In this document: piece after piece, positions 1 to 7,100 of the stretch | Numbering within the stretch: position 1 is the stretch's first letter | How the letters are laid out: every line of letters begins with the position of its first letter | Origin: Desulfatibacillaceae bacterium | GTDB taxonomy: Bacteria; Desulfobacterota; Desulfobacteria; Desulfobacterales; Desulfatibacillaceae | DNA: 8,413 nucleotides | Reading direction: 5' to 3' | NCBI GenBank assembly: GCA_030018745.1 | Contig: JASEHB010000081.1 | Coordinates: 1 to 8,413 of the forward strand | Notes under the pieces: generated by a model | Told to the model about the DNA's origin: nothing | Database searches by the model: none | Seen by the model: the letters and a program-made list of their open reading frames with translations, nothing else | Program-made: the position numbers and the translations under genes

Positions 1-49
1 TGCTTTCAATTCTTGATACCTGCATTTACTGATGCGCCAAGGCTTTTTC

Positions 50-598
50 TCACCCGCGGCCCGGCCTGTTTGTTGCTGCAAGAATGGTATTCTTATCCGC
101 GCTGCCCTTGCTGGAGCCGAAAAAGTAGGCCAAGACGGTTGAGAAGCCGGAGACAAGCCCGCCGAAAAGCAGCAGCACGGCGCTGCCCTGGCCGTCAGGG
201 ATAGGCACATACATGAGCACGGCGCAGAGCACGAAAAAGCCCGTGACCACAACACCTGCCAGAACATAGAGAGGCGTATCCCGCTTGCCCGTTGCCTGTG
301 TGGTGGCAACTTCCCTGGCCCTGGCGTCCTGGCGGTCGGCAAGGTAGGCTTTTGTTTCATCAAGTATCAGCTTTTCCAGGTCAATCTTGTGGGCAAGCTC
401 AAGCTCCCGAAGTTTCACGGCTGCTTGCGGGTCGCCTGCAATGGCCTGGGCAATGGCTGCCGGGTCATCTGCGCTTGCGCCGAAGATTCCCGCCACAAGA
501 GCGCCTGCTGCTGCCCCGCCAAGCGGCCCGCCCACAGCCGTGCCAAGAATGGGTGCGCCGACCTTGGCTATGTTTTTCCCCAATGTTTTCCAGTCCAT
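50..598 (-). CDS. Phage holin, three-segment gene-transfer-agent type
   Basis: This 182 aa protein is probably the holin, which permeabilises the inner membrane so the endolysin can act. Residues 13-40 are a Gly/Ala-rich hydrophobic stretch. Residues 57-100 form a charged, probably helical, cytoplasmic segment rich in Ala, Glu, Asp and Arg. Two clear membrane segments follow at about 109-131 and 138-160. The end of the last segment carries the run FGSSKGSADKN, which I recognise as typical of the GTA_holin_3TM family; length and layout also fit. The start has a strong Shine-Dalgarno (AGGAGG, 604-609) that overlaps the stop codon of the upstream peptidase gene, so the two are probably translationally coupled. 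It is the last gene of the visible operon. The family assignment is from memory of its motifs; the lytic role is inferred from family and neighbourhood. Confidence 0.85.
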   Translation of the reverse strand: MDWKTLGKNIAKVGAPILGTAVGGPLGGAAAGALVAGIFGASADDPAAIAQAIAGDPQAAVKLRELELAHKIDLEKLILDETKAYLADRQDARAREVATTQATGKRDTPLYVLAGVVVTGFFVLCAVLMYVPIPDGQGSAVLLLFGGLVSGFSTVLAYFFGSSKGSADKNTILAATNRPGRG

Positions 599-607
599 AA
601 AAGCCTC

Positions 608-976
608 CTACCTGTAAAGCCAGACAACGCTCTTTGCCTTGTCCGGGTCAATATCTGCATGAATAAAGCCGGTGGCTATGCCAATGCGGTCAAATCCTGC
701 GCCCAACAGCCCATAGAGTATGCGGAACCGCCGCTCGAAGTTGCTGCCTGTGGCAATGTCGGCGGCCAGACCTTTAAGGTGGCTGCTTGCGGGTGCGCCG
801 CCAACAGCAGCATTGTGAGCAGGGCAGCGAAAGCCGGAATTGATGGCAAAGGGCACTCCGGCCAAATCCCTGGCCCTGTCCAGAACCGCCACAAGCTCCG
901 GCCTTATGAAATTTTGGCATTTTCCGCATTTGCAGGCGAATTCGTTCAGCGTAAAGTGCTTGAAATCATCGCCCAT
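608..976 (-). CDS. Endolysin-type M15 zinc peptidase (Peptidase_M15_3-like)
   Basis: This 122 aa protein resembles the small M15 family peptidases (D-Ala-D-Ala carboxypeptidase / L-Ala-D-Glu endopeptidase type) that phages use to cut peptidoglycan cross-links. The N-terminus has the characteristic FxLxEFACKCGxC segment (residues 8-20). The M15 signature SxHxxGxAxD is present as SSHLKGLAAD (64-73), giving zinc ligands His66 and Asp73. The third ligand is His106 in GFIHADID. There is no signal peptide and no separate cell-wall-binding domain, so it should reach its substrate through the holin encoded just downstream. A typical catalytic Glu three residues before the last His is not seen; other small M15_3 proteins, as I recall, also lack it. 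The start at 976 lies inside the end of the 39 aa ORF upstream (11 bp overlap), preceded by a weak GGGGGTG Shine-Dalgarno. Confidence 0.9.
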   Translation of the reverse strand: MGDDFKHFTLNEFACKCGKCQNFIRPELVAVLDRARDLAGVPFAINSGFRCPAHNAAVGGAPASSHLKGLAADIATGSNFERRFRILYGLLGAGFDRIGIATGFIHADIDPDKAKSVVWLYR

Positions 977-1085
977 AGAACACCCCCAGGGCGATGAGCA
1001 TGACGCCTGCCGTCAGCAGAGCGCCCTTCTGCTTGGGCGTTCTGCGCCCCCACCAGTCTGCGATTTTATTTTGGGGATCAAACAT
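966..1085 (-). CDS. 39 aa single-span membrane mini-protein in lysis cassette
   Basis: This is a short gene, easily missed because of its length. It translates as MFDPQNKIADWWGRR at the N-terminus, then a basic stretch TPKQK, then one hydrophobic segment at residues 21-37, ending FYGR. Support for its being real: a strong Shine-Dalgarno (AAAGGAG, 1094-1100) eight bases before the ATG; it fills the gap between its neighbours exactly; its stop (966-968) overlaps the start of the peptidase gene by 11 bp; and its ATG is two bases past the stop of the 40 aa gene upstream. Basic residues before the membrane span suggest an N-in orientation by the positive-inside rule. I do not recognise a family. 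A holin, antiholin or small spanin-like role is possible from position only; there is no lipobox. Confidence 0.72.
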   Translation of the reverse strand: MFDPQNKIADWWGRRTPKQKGALLTAGVMLIALGVFYGR

Positions 1086-1200
1086 GAGTTTTTCTCCTTT
1101 TTAAAGCGTAACAGGCCCGGTCAAGGATGACGCAGACAAGCCGCAGGCCGATAACCACGGCAGCGGCGCAGCAAATGATTTCCACAAGAAGCTGTTTCAT
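1078..1200 (-). CDS. 40 aa cysteine-rich membrane mini-protein
   Basis: The reading frame is open further upstream, but the likely start is the ATG at 1200. It overlaps the stop of the upstream gene in a classic ATGA arrangement and is preceded by an AAGGGGT Shine-Dalgarno about seven bases away. The longer version would run deep inside the neighbouring gene in another frame. The 40 aa product has one hydrophobic segment (about residues 4-26), four cysteines (10, 11, 23, 30) and a very basic tail (KRRK, 34-37). This suggests a single span with the C-terminus in the cytoplasm. The Cys10-Cys11 pair is not in a lipobox context. No family is recognised; position between other membrane proteins and the endolysin suggests an accessory lysis or membrane role. 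Confidence 0.62.
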   Translation of the reverse strand: MKQLLVEIICCAAAVVIGLRLVCVILDRACYALKRRKTHV

Positions 1201-1520
1201 CCGCCACCCCTTAACCAGTTGCCCACAAGCGCCAGCATACCGCCCACAAGCGTAACCGTGAGAAGGCCGATTGTTGCCAGAATGACGCTGGCTCCGTAGC
1301 GCTCCGTCCTGGTGCGGACATCTTTTATCCATTGGTTGTTGTCCCGCAGCGCCCGAAGCCCCCGGTCGCCGTTGCCGTCTCCCATGTCATCCAGCAGCCC
1401 GGCAAAATGGCCCGCAATAGGCTCTAACGGGCAGCAGACAGCTTTTTCCCGCAAGGTCCTTTCCATAGCCTTTTCGACTATGTTGCCAATGGTTTCCATG
1501 TCTGCCTGGGTTAAGGTCAT
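1197..1520 (-). CDS. Phage membrane protein with C-terminal transmembrane segment, possible lysis accessory
   Basis: This 107 aa protein has an N-terminal charged region (residues 1-72) and a C-terminal hydrophobic region (about 76-103) ending NWLRGGG. The soluble part starts with an amphipathic helix-like stretch, followed by a Cys-Cys-Pro motif at 29-31 and an acidic, Gly/Asp-rich linker. The layout (soluble N-terminus, one C-terminal membrane segment, directly before small membrane proteins and an endolysin) resembles phage accessory lysis proteins such as the XhlA type, but I see no diagnostic motif. I chose the ATG at 1520 because a good AAGGAAG Shine-Dalgarno lies six bases before it. 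An in-frame ATG at 1538 would add six residues (MPRKID), has no clear Shine-Dalgarno, but lies only a few bases after the upstream stop. The gene overlaps the next by the ATGA motif. Confidence 0.72.
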   Translation of the reverse strand: MTLTQADMETIGNIVEKAMERTLREKAVCCPLEPIAGHFAGLLDDMGDGNGDRGLRALRDNNQWIKDVRTRTERYGASVILATIGLLTVTLVGGMLALVGNWLRGGG

Positions 1521-1526
1521 GTCAAT

Positions 1527-1533
1527 CTTCCTT
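1527..1533 (-). promoter_or_regulatory. Ribosome binding site deciding the 1520 start
   Basis: On the minus strand this reads AAGGAAG, six bases before the ATG at 1520. The alternative in-frame ATG at 1538 is preceded only by a pyrimidine-rich stretch with no Shine-Dalgarno-like sequence. Confidence 0.55.
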
Positions 1534-1543
1534 GGCATGAAAG

Positions 1544-2557
1544 TCAGAAAAGAAGGAAGGGGATGCGCCTGGCGGAAAGCGGCGCGTAAAACTCCAGAGC
1601 GCCGATGTCCCAGGCCGGGCCTGTGGTTCTGCCGTTGCCCCGCTTGCGGCCCATGCCGTCATCGTTGAAGGCATGGGTTCCGTACAGGTCCATCCCCTGG
1701 TCTCTGGCTGCAATGTCAGACGGGGCAAGGCTTATGCCATCATCAGCAAAAACAACGCCGCTTGTTACGCAGTTGGTCTGCGTGCCGCCGGAAAAATCGG
1801 TAACATTGCCCTGGGCTATGCAGTTGGTTGCAAAGTTGGCAGAAAAACCGACATTGCAACCAACAGCAGTGCAGTTAAAGGCATTGCTTAACTGCAAGCC
1901 GTAATCGCAATTATCGGTAACACAATTGAAAGCCAGCTTTGCCCTTGATGTGAAAACCGTATAAAAACGGCCAGCTCCAACATTGAGCAGGTCAAAAAAG
2001 TAACAACCAACAATTTTTGTGTTTCCAGCCCCGGTTGTTATTTTGTTGCAATAGATTATTCCCCGGTTTTTTGTGCTGTTGTGGGTGGTGTGAGCTGTGA
2101 AGCCCAAATCATGGAAACTCAAATAAGCTTCATCAAGCGTGTTGAAGGCATAATAATCATTGATACCTGTCATGGCATGGCGGAAAATGACTCCAGCATT
2201 TTTTCTGAAGCGGTTTTCATGCCCGGAAGCCGCCTTTATCACCCTAAACTTTGTTGCAGAGGTGTTTGCAACAGCATTGCCGAATGCAACTTGAGCGGAA
2301 ATGTTGTAAAAGGCTTCATCTGCATAGCACTCCAGCACAGGGCTTTTGGCCTCCTCTCCGGTTATGTTGCCGCGGGTGGCAAGCTCCCAGTCTGCAAGGC
2401 CGGTTGGGTGGGTGAAATCCCTTGATGGGTCCGTGCCGAATGTTTTCACATCAGGGTTGAGCGGCATTTTGCGGCTTGAAACAACAGCGCCAGAGGCCGG
2501 GGCTGCAAGAAGAAGAATCAGCAGGACTGACGGGAAAAACTTAATCGCTATTTTCAT
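1544..2557 (-). CDS. Secreted right-handed beta-helix protein, candidate phage spike/surface protein
   Basis: This is a 337 aa protein with an N-terminal Sec signal peptide: basic start MKIAIKFF, hydrophobic core to about residue 19, then APASGA with cleavage near residues 22-24. Residues 70-270 contain short, irregular repeats rich in Asn, Thr, Cys and Gly (NCT, GCN, NCI, NCV and similar), as in pectin-lyase-type parallel beta-helices. The tail has DQGMDLYGT and then GPAWDIGALEF (313-323), which resembles the end motif of secreted beta-helix proteins with a 'choice-of-anchor Q'-like C-terminus. The frame is open to 2644, but the ATG at 2557 is preferred: it begins the signal peptide and has an AGGGGG Shine-Dalgarno. 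It overlaps the upstream gene by 17 bp. Beta-helices are common in phage tailspikes, yet a signal peptide is not expected there. No catalytic residues can be assigned. Confidence 0.75.
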   Translation of the reverse strand: MKIAIKFFPSVLLILLLAAPASGAVVSSRKMPLNPDVKTFGTDPSRDFTHPTGLADWELATRGNITGEEAKSPVLECYADEAFYNISAQVAFGNAVANTSATKFRVIKAASGHENRFRKNAGVIFRHAMTGINDYYAFNTLDEAYLSFHDLGFTAHTTHNSTKNRGIIYCNKITTGAGNTKIVGCYFFDLLNVGAGRFYTVFTSRAKLAFNCVTDNCDYGLQLSNAFNCTAVGCNVGFSANFATNCIAQGNVTDFSGGTQTNCVTSGVVFADDGISLAPSDIAARDQGMDLYGTHAFNDDGMGRKRGNGRTTGPAWDIGALEFYAPLSARRIPFLLF

Positions 2558-3047
2558 AAACACCCCCTGGGGCTTTGTCGAAAAGCCCTGGAGCCAAAAG
2601 GCTCTCAACCCCGCCTGAAATATCCAGCGCCTTTTTGGGAACAACCGTGCTTATGGCAAGGCCGTAGCGGCGCTCCTTGACCCGCTCGATAATCGGTTCT
2701 TTGACAGGATTGCCTTCAAGGTCAAAAGCATCCTGCTCGCCTTTCACAATCTCAACGGGCGCAATTAGCGCCTGCATCTGGCTTCTGGTGGCCTTCATCC
2801 GGTAAAAGCAGAAGATTTCCTTCTGCTGCCTGCCCCAGGGGGTTGTGTCCGCCTCCCGAAAGCTGATGATGTCGCCAAGCTCAACGCCATCAGTCTGAAA
2901 ACCCGGCGCTTTGCTTTTGTCGCAGATGACTGCCGCCTCCCACTCAAGCACCGGCTCATCGGCACGGACAAAAGATGCCGCCGCAAGTAAAATCAAAAGC
3001 GAGATGCCCATGAGCATCCATACAAGCTCGTCATAAAACCTTTGCAT
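2541..3047 (-). CDS. Exported or membrane-anchored protein of unknown function
   Basis: The 168 aa product starts with a hydrophobic segment (about residues 9-26) followed by VRA-DE, a plausible signal peptidase site after Ala29. It could instead be a signal anchor, since the N-terminal region (MQRFYDELVW) is not strongly basic. The rest is soluble with mixed charge: a predicted beta-rich part (about 33-100, with FREADTTPWGRQQKE near 63-77), then an acidic/basic stretch ending in VKERR, and a C-terminus rich in Gly and Leu. I recognise no family. The start has an AAGGAGG Shine-Dalgarno (3052-3058) that overlaps the stop of the gene upstream, and its end overlaps the start of the beta-helix gene by 17 bp. 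Tight coupling on both sides implies co-expression with two other exported proteins. Confidence 0.7.
   Translation of the reverse strand: MQRFYDELVWMLMGISLLILLAAASFVRADEPVLEWEAAVICDKSKAPGFQTDGVELGDIISFREADTTPWGRQQKEIFCFYRMKATRSQMQALIAPVEIVKGEQDAFDLEGNPVKEPIIERVKERRYGLAISTVVPKKALDISGGVESLLAPGLFDKAPGGVYENSD
2563..2568 (-). promoter_or_regulatory. Ribosome binding site deciding the 2557 start
   Basis: The minus strand reads AGGGGG five bases before the ATG at 2557, inside the end of the preceding gene. This supports the short form of the beta-helix protein, whose first residues are a signal peptide, over the upstream ATG at 2644. Confidence 0.55.
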
Positions 3048-3057
3048 GGGGCCTCCT

Positions 3058-3546
3058 TTAAGGGCGCAGAATGTAAAGGCGCAGGGTTACGGTGGCCGCA
3101 GGGGTGCTGTTGCTGGCGATGTTGATGTGAAGCGGCCCCTGCACCGGGGCTTCAACAAGGCTTGAGCCATCGCTTGCAAGGGGGGTTTCCCATTCCACAG
3201 CAGTTGCGCTCCTGTTGGCCAAAGCCCCGCCCATGATGTCCAGGCCCACATCATCGGTCAGGGTTATGTCGTAAGCATCAGTCGGCGAATATGCCCCGGC
3301 TCCGGGCGCTGTGCGCACCTTCAGAACAATGCCGTTTACGATGTCGGTCGCATGGGTGGTTTGCGAGTAGGCCCCGGCGGAGTTGGCAGCAAGGGTGTAG
3401 TCTGCATAAAAGAGCCTGGAATCAGTGCCAGCCACCCGTACAAATTTTGTGGCGGTCATGGTGCTGCTGTCCGCCAGAGCAGGTGGCGCAAGGCAAATAC
3501 CAAAAACAAGGGCAAGCAGCAGGGACAGGCAAAGGGTCTTTCTCAT
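3058..3546 (-). CDS. Phage structural-like small protein with Sec signal peptide
   Basis: The 162 aa product has a textbook signal peptide: MRKTLC, hydrophobic core to about residue 20, and cleavage expected after Ala25 (PPALA-DSS). There is no lipobox. The mature part is all-beta in character. Residues about 70-112 (VNGIVLKVRTAPG, then SPTDAYDITLTDD-GLDIMGGALANR) resemble, from memory, a short protein common in tailed-phage structural regions, where a 'YDITLxDxxGxDxxxGxLxxR' pattern recurs. No gene name or precise virion role is known to me. The start is supported by a strong AAGGAG Shine-Dalgarno at 3555-3560. It is the first gene after the 3547-4101 gap and probably heads the operon that runs to position 50, although no promoter can be pointed to. 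A signal peptide on such a protein is unexpected. Confidence 0.72.
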   Translation of the reverse strand: MRKTLCLSLLLALVFGICLAPPALADSSTMTATKFVRVAGTDSRLFYADYTLAANSAGAYSQTTHATDIVNGIVLKVRTAPGAGAYSPTDAYDITLTDDVGLDIMGGALANRSATAVEWETPLASDGSSLVEAPVQGPLHINIASNSTPAATVTLRLYILRP

Positions 3547-3660
3547 GGGTTTTTCTCCTTGGCAAAATGGTTGATGCGGTTTTTGCTTAAGTCAGCACTT
3601 ATTGCCGAAGCGGTGCTAAAAAGTATGCAGGCCGGGTGGTTACGCGCACGGCAAAGCCAT

Positions 3661-3753
3661 GGGTCAGGCCAACAAAGCTTTTTTTCGCGAGGGTTCATCC
3701 AGGTATAGGCCTGGGCCTGTTTTTGTTGGGTGAACCTTGGCGAAAGCGCCAAG
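3661..3753. repeat. Nested inverted repeats upstream of the secreted-protein operon
   Basis: Several inverted repeats are nested here. CCAACAAA (3669-3676) is complementary to TTTGTTGG (3722-3729). GGTTCA (3692-3697) pairs with TGAACC (3731-3736). CCAGG (3699-3703) pairs with CCTGG (3710-3714) around a six-base loop. A separate 7 bp perfect hairpin lies at 3736-3753 (CTTGGCG, loop AAAG, CGCCAAG). Some of these exclude each other, so alternative folds are possible. A short T-run (3720-3724) follows the inner hairpin on the plus strand, and a longer one (3679-3685) lies before it. No convincing terminator for minus-strand transcription is seen. The function is unknown; a structured leader upstream of the gene starting at 3546 is one option. 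Confidence 0.4.
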
Positions 3754-3778
3754 AACCACCCAACCTACGCCGCCCCTC

Positions 3779-3979
3779 AACCCCGGCGTACAGGGCGGTT
3801 CCAGGGAAAGGAGAGCACGGCGCGCAAGCTGCTGCCCCTCAACCCCAGCATCCAGGGCGGTTCCAGGGAGCCGTGGGCAAGTCCTGCTTTTCCCCTTTAA
3901 CCACCGGCGTATGGGGCTTTGTCCAAATGGCCGTGGGCAAGGCGCGCTTTGTTTTCCATCCCTAAACCCCCAGCATCCA
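3779..3979. repeat. Degenerate array of ~60 bp units related to the array at the other end
   Basis: Four unit starts are visible at 3779, 3841, 3899 and 3965 (spacings 62, 58 and 66 bp), each beginning AACCMC followed by a GGCGTA or AGCATC variant. Units 1, 2 and 4 continue with CAGGGCGGTTCCAGGGA; unit 3 is diverged there. Unit 4 leads straight into the palindrome at 3980. Unit 1 continues into a partial copy of the palindrome's left arm (3790-3828). Units 2 and 3 end in T-rich TTTTCC, like the reverse complement of the unit at 8235-8413. Spacings are irregular and frames are not kept, so this is not coding. No credible gene lies in 3547-4101. Confidence 0.75.
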
Positions 3980-4102
3980 GGGCGGTTCCAGGGAAACGAG
4001 GGCAAGGCTTGCGGGGCGAGCCGGGGCGAAGGTGTACTAATGGTACATCGAGACCCGGCTTTTGCCCCGCATAACGCAGCCATCGTTTTCCTGGGGCCGC
4101 CC
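3980..4102. repeat. Long imperfect palindrome A, 3' of the nozzle-protein gene
   Basis: This 123 bp element is an imperfect palindrome centred near 4040. The outer arms begin GGGCGG (3980) and end CCGCCC (4097-4102) and pair over about 30 bases with mismatches. The inner stem pairs GCGGGGC (4011-4017) with GCCCCGC (4064-4070) and AGCCGGG (4019-4025) with CCCGGCT (4054-4060). The tip pairs TGTAC (4033-4037) with GTACA (4043-4047) around a five-base loop. Its right end includes the last base of the stop codon of the 1137 aa gene. No target-site duplication is visible. In RNA it would form a very stable 3' hairpin but lacks a T-run, so a classical terminator is not indicated. It is inverted relative to the element at 8120-8241. 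Confidence 0.88.
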
Positions 4103-7100
4103 TATCTATCCCCAAGTTCCATTTGAATCTTCATCCCCAACACCGTCATCGGATAAGGCTCCGCCTGGCGCAGCAGCAGATTGCCGCCCGTGTCCACATC
4201 GCCGTCAAAATCTATGGCAATGTCTCCCGTGAACACGGCCAACCCCTGGGTGCAGGCCTCCGGCTGGGGCAGAGCATTGCCGGGCAGGGGGTCAAGGTGG
4301 TTTTCATCGCTTCCCAAATTTCCCCCAAGGCTTTTGTGCAGGCGCAAAACAACCTGGTGTATGCGCTTGTTTGCGCCCTGGTGCTCTGCGGCCCCTAAAG
4401 GCATGGGGCTTATGTCCGTAACAAAGCTGCTGCCTGCAAGCGCCCTTGCCGCAGGCCAGGCAAGGTTTGCCATGCAATTTTCATCCACCGTGGCAAAGCC
4501 TGCAAAAATGCCGTCTGCAACAAGGCTTACCACCTGCTCCGGCTCAAAAAGGCCTGTGAGATCCAGCTTGTTTGCCATTCTTGCCCAAAGGCCTGTGGCG
4601 GAGTTCTGCAAGCAGGCCGGAATTGCATCTTCAAACACAACCTCCACCTGGGTATCTGAAACAAAGCCTGTAACCTTTACCCGCGCACAGAGGCCTGTTT
4701 CGCTTTTGAGGATGAAGTGGCAATCAATATCCTCCGCAACAAAGGGCGCATGGCCCGTGGCGGTAAGGGCGCCGTCATCCTGGGCATCCCATGTGCCTGT
4801 TGCGGCAAGGGAAAGCTCCTTGTCCGGGTCGTCATTCCAGAAGTCAAAGGATAGGCATGAGTCTAGAAAAACCGCATCCATTGAGCTTGTGCTTTCAAAA
4901 AATGGGGCAAGCCGCTCAATGAAGGGGGTGTTTTCTGTTGAGGATGGATAAATAGCGGCCCAAAGCTCGTCTGCATTCTGCCCCGGAATGACGCAGAGGC
5001 TTTCGACAAAGGCGCTGTCTTTGGTGCTGCCAAGCTCCTGGCGCGCCCAGCCCACCACAAGCTGCTGCTCGTTAACTGTAAGGCACAGCAGCCTGCCGTT
5101 TTCGGTGAGAACCCACACAAGGCTGTGGGGATACTGCATGAATGCCATCTGTTTAACGGGCGAATCAGCAAAAAGGTGCTCTGCAAGCAGGGAAATATCC
5201 ACGGGGATGTAGCGATCCTGCTCGTAGGTGTAGGAGGTGGCGCAGATGCGGCGGCCGTCCCTGCGGGCAAAAAGTATCTGCTGGTTGGCCCGCACGCTGT
5301 CCACCGGGGCGGCTCCCACCCAGGACTCCTGGCGGGCCATGACGCTGAAAGGCGTAAGGGGCGATGAATCCGTTGCCCCGGCAAGCCACCACTCGGAGCG
5401 CGAGGTTCCAAGGCGCAGGCGCTCGGAAGGCTCCATCCAGCATATTGCGTTGCTCTCGCGGGAGAGAAGCGAAAAGCTCACAGCATCGGAATCGGTTACA
5501 AAAAATGAAACGCCGAAATTGTTGTAGTCGTCTGTTTTGCTGCCCCACACGGTATTGGGCTTGCCTGGGGTGGCGGCCAGCATGAGCCGGTTTTCGTAAA
5601 AGCAACCAAGGGACGGAAAGCCGTGGGTGTTGGACCAGGCCCCTTTGCTCCAGAGGTAGGTCGGCTCCAGGGATGGAATGCGGCCTAACACCTTTGCCAG
5701 CACGGTAAAGTCATCCACCCAGGCAAAAATCTCGGCATAGCCTGATGGATAGTATTGCGTCTGGAAAACCTTGCAGTAGGCGGTTCCCGATACGCGGGTT
5801 TTTGCGCCTATGCGGTACTGCACACCTTCGTCAGGCTCCTCTATGCTGCCCCTGCCCGGCCCAAGGCCCGTGATGACCGGCTCCCAGGTTGCGCCCTCGT
5901 TTATGGAGCGCTGCAATTCCACAACCGCGTTGAAATTGCCTGTTACCTCGTATTCAACAGTGCCGTCCTGCACGGTTATGGCGCTGGAATACACAGCCGA
6001 GGCCGAAGCCTCCACATGGGCGCTCACGCCTGCGGTTACATAGGCAAGTTTGTACTGGGTTGTGCCGCCGCCGATCTGGGATGCGCCCAAGGCGGTTACG
6101 GTTACATTGTCCAGGCTTGCTGTCCATGTTCCGGAAGCCGCCCATGTGAAATATGCAAACTGGAGCCAGGCGCTTGTCACGCCATCAGGAACCGTGAAGA
6201 AAACCTCCTTTTCCCCATCCTGGCCCACAGTGTAGTTGGAGCCGCGGCCAATGGACGAGTAGCCGTCAGCAGGGTAATGCTCATGGCCTATCCAGCAGTT
6301 GGCGTAGCTTGATGAGTCAATGCCGGATATATCAAAGGAAACGCGGTATTGGGTGTTTGGCACCACCGCAAGGTTAATTCCGGCAACGCAGGGGCCTGCC
6401 TGGTGAACAACAATGGTGGTTATATCCATCTTCTTTGTGGCCGGGTTGTGCTCCACTGTTTGAGCAGGATTCCCTGCTGCAACCTTTGCCCAGTTCCCGA
6501 TGCTGTTTTCAAAATCAGAGTTGTCTCCAAAGAGCAGGCTGCCAGAATCCGAAACAATGTCCTGTGGCCAATACCTCGGCGAGCATTCCACATTGTCCAC
6601 CGAGCCTGCTCCAAAGCCATCTGGAAGGCGGGTGAAGCGCACAAAAACCGTTGTAAGGCCCGGCCCGGCAAAAAATTCGGCGCTGTGGCCGCTTCCGGCT
6701 GTCCAGGTGTCGGAAAACAGGGAGTCATCACCGGAAAAAGTGCCGACACTCACAATTACCGGATTGTCAAAAGTATCGGCGGAAAGCCTGTATGTGTAGC
6801 CAGGCTCCACACGGATGGCCTGCTCTGCTGCGGCTGTGTAGCTGTTAGGGGTGAGCACCAGCCTGCCGCCGGAAACGCTTGCTGTGCCGGGTGCAACGCT
6901 TTTGTTTTCCCAGGGGGCCAGAACCCCGCTGGCAAAATCTCCGTTTTCAATCTGGCTTGCTGCAATAAGCTCCACCACATCGCCCGTGTGGGCGGAAGCC
7001 TTTATGCGGATGTTGCCCGTGTTCTGGGGCAAAAAGGGCATGGGCCGCAGGGGCAGCAGGGAAAAAATCCAGCCGGTTTCCACAGTATATTGCAATCTGC

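Noticed and set aside
1..49. Start of a further minus-strand gene at the window edge (ATG at 25)
   Set aside because: Only eight codons are inside the window and there is no clear Shine-Dalgarno before it, so it cannot be supported.
389..997. 202-codon plus-strand frame opposite the endolysin and holin genes
   Set aside because: It is antisense to two genes with recognisable families and good start signals, and it has no motif or ribosome binding site of its own.
3543..3752. 69-codon minus-strand frame upstream of the 162 aa gene
   Set aside because: It overlaps the nested inverted repeats and the Shine-Dalgarno of the real gene. Its composition is not protein-like and no motif is seen.
3779..3996. 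CRISPR-like periodicity of about 60 bp with conserved and variable parts
   Set aside because: The conserved parts are imperfect, one unit has lost its core, spacings vary (58-66 bp), and the 'spacers' themselves are related to the palindrome arm.
3664..4083. 139-codon minus-strand frame across the repeat region
   Set aside because: It is built from the degenerate ~60 bp repeats and the palindrome, with irregular unit spacing that breaks any repeated protein pattern and no Shine-Dalgarno that fits.
3980..4102. Intrinsic transcription terminator after the gp12-like gene
   Set aside because: The hairpin is far longer than a usual terminator and no T-run follows it on the minus strand. It may still affect mRNA ends, but the sequence does not show a standard terminator.
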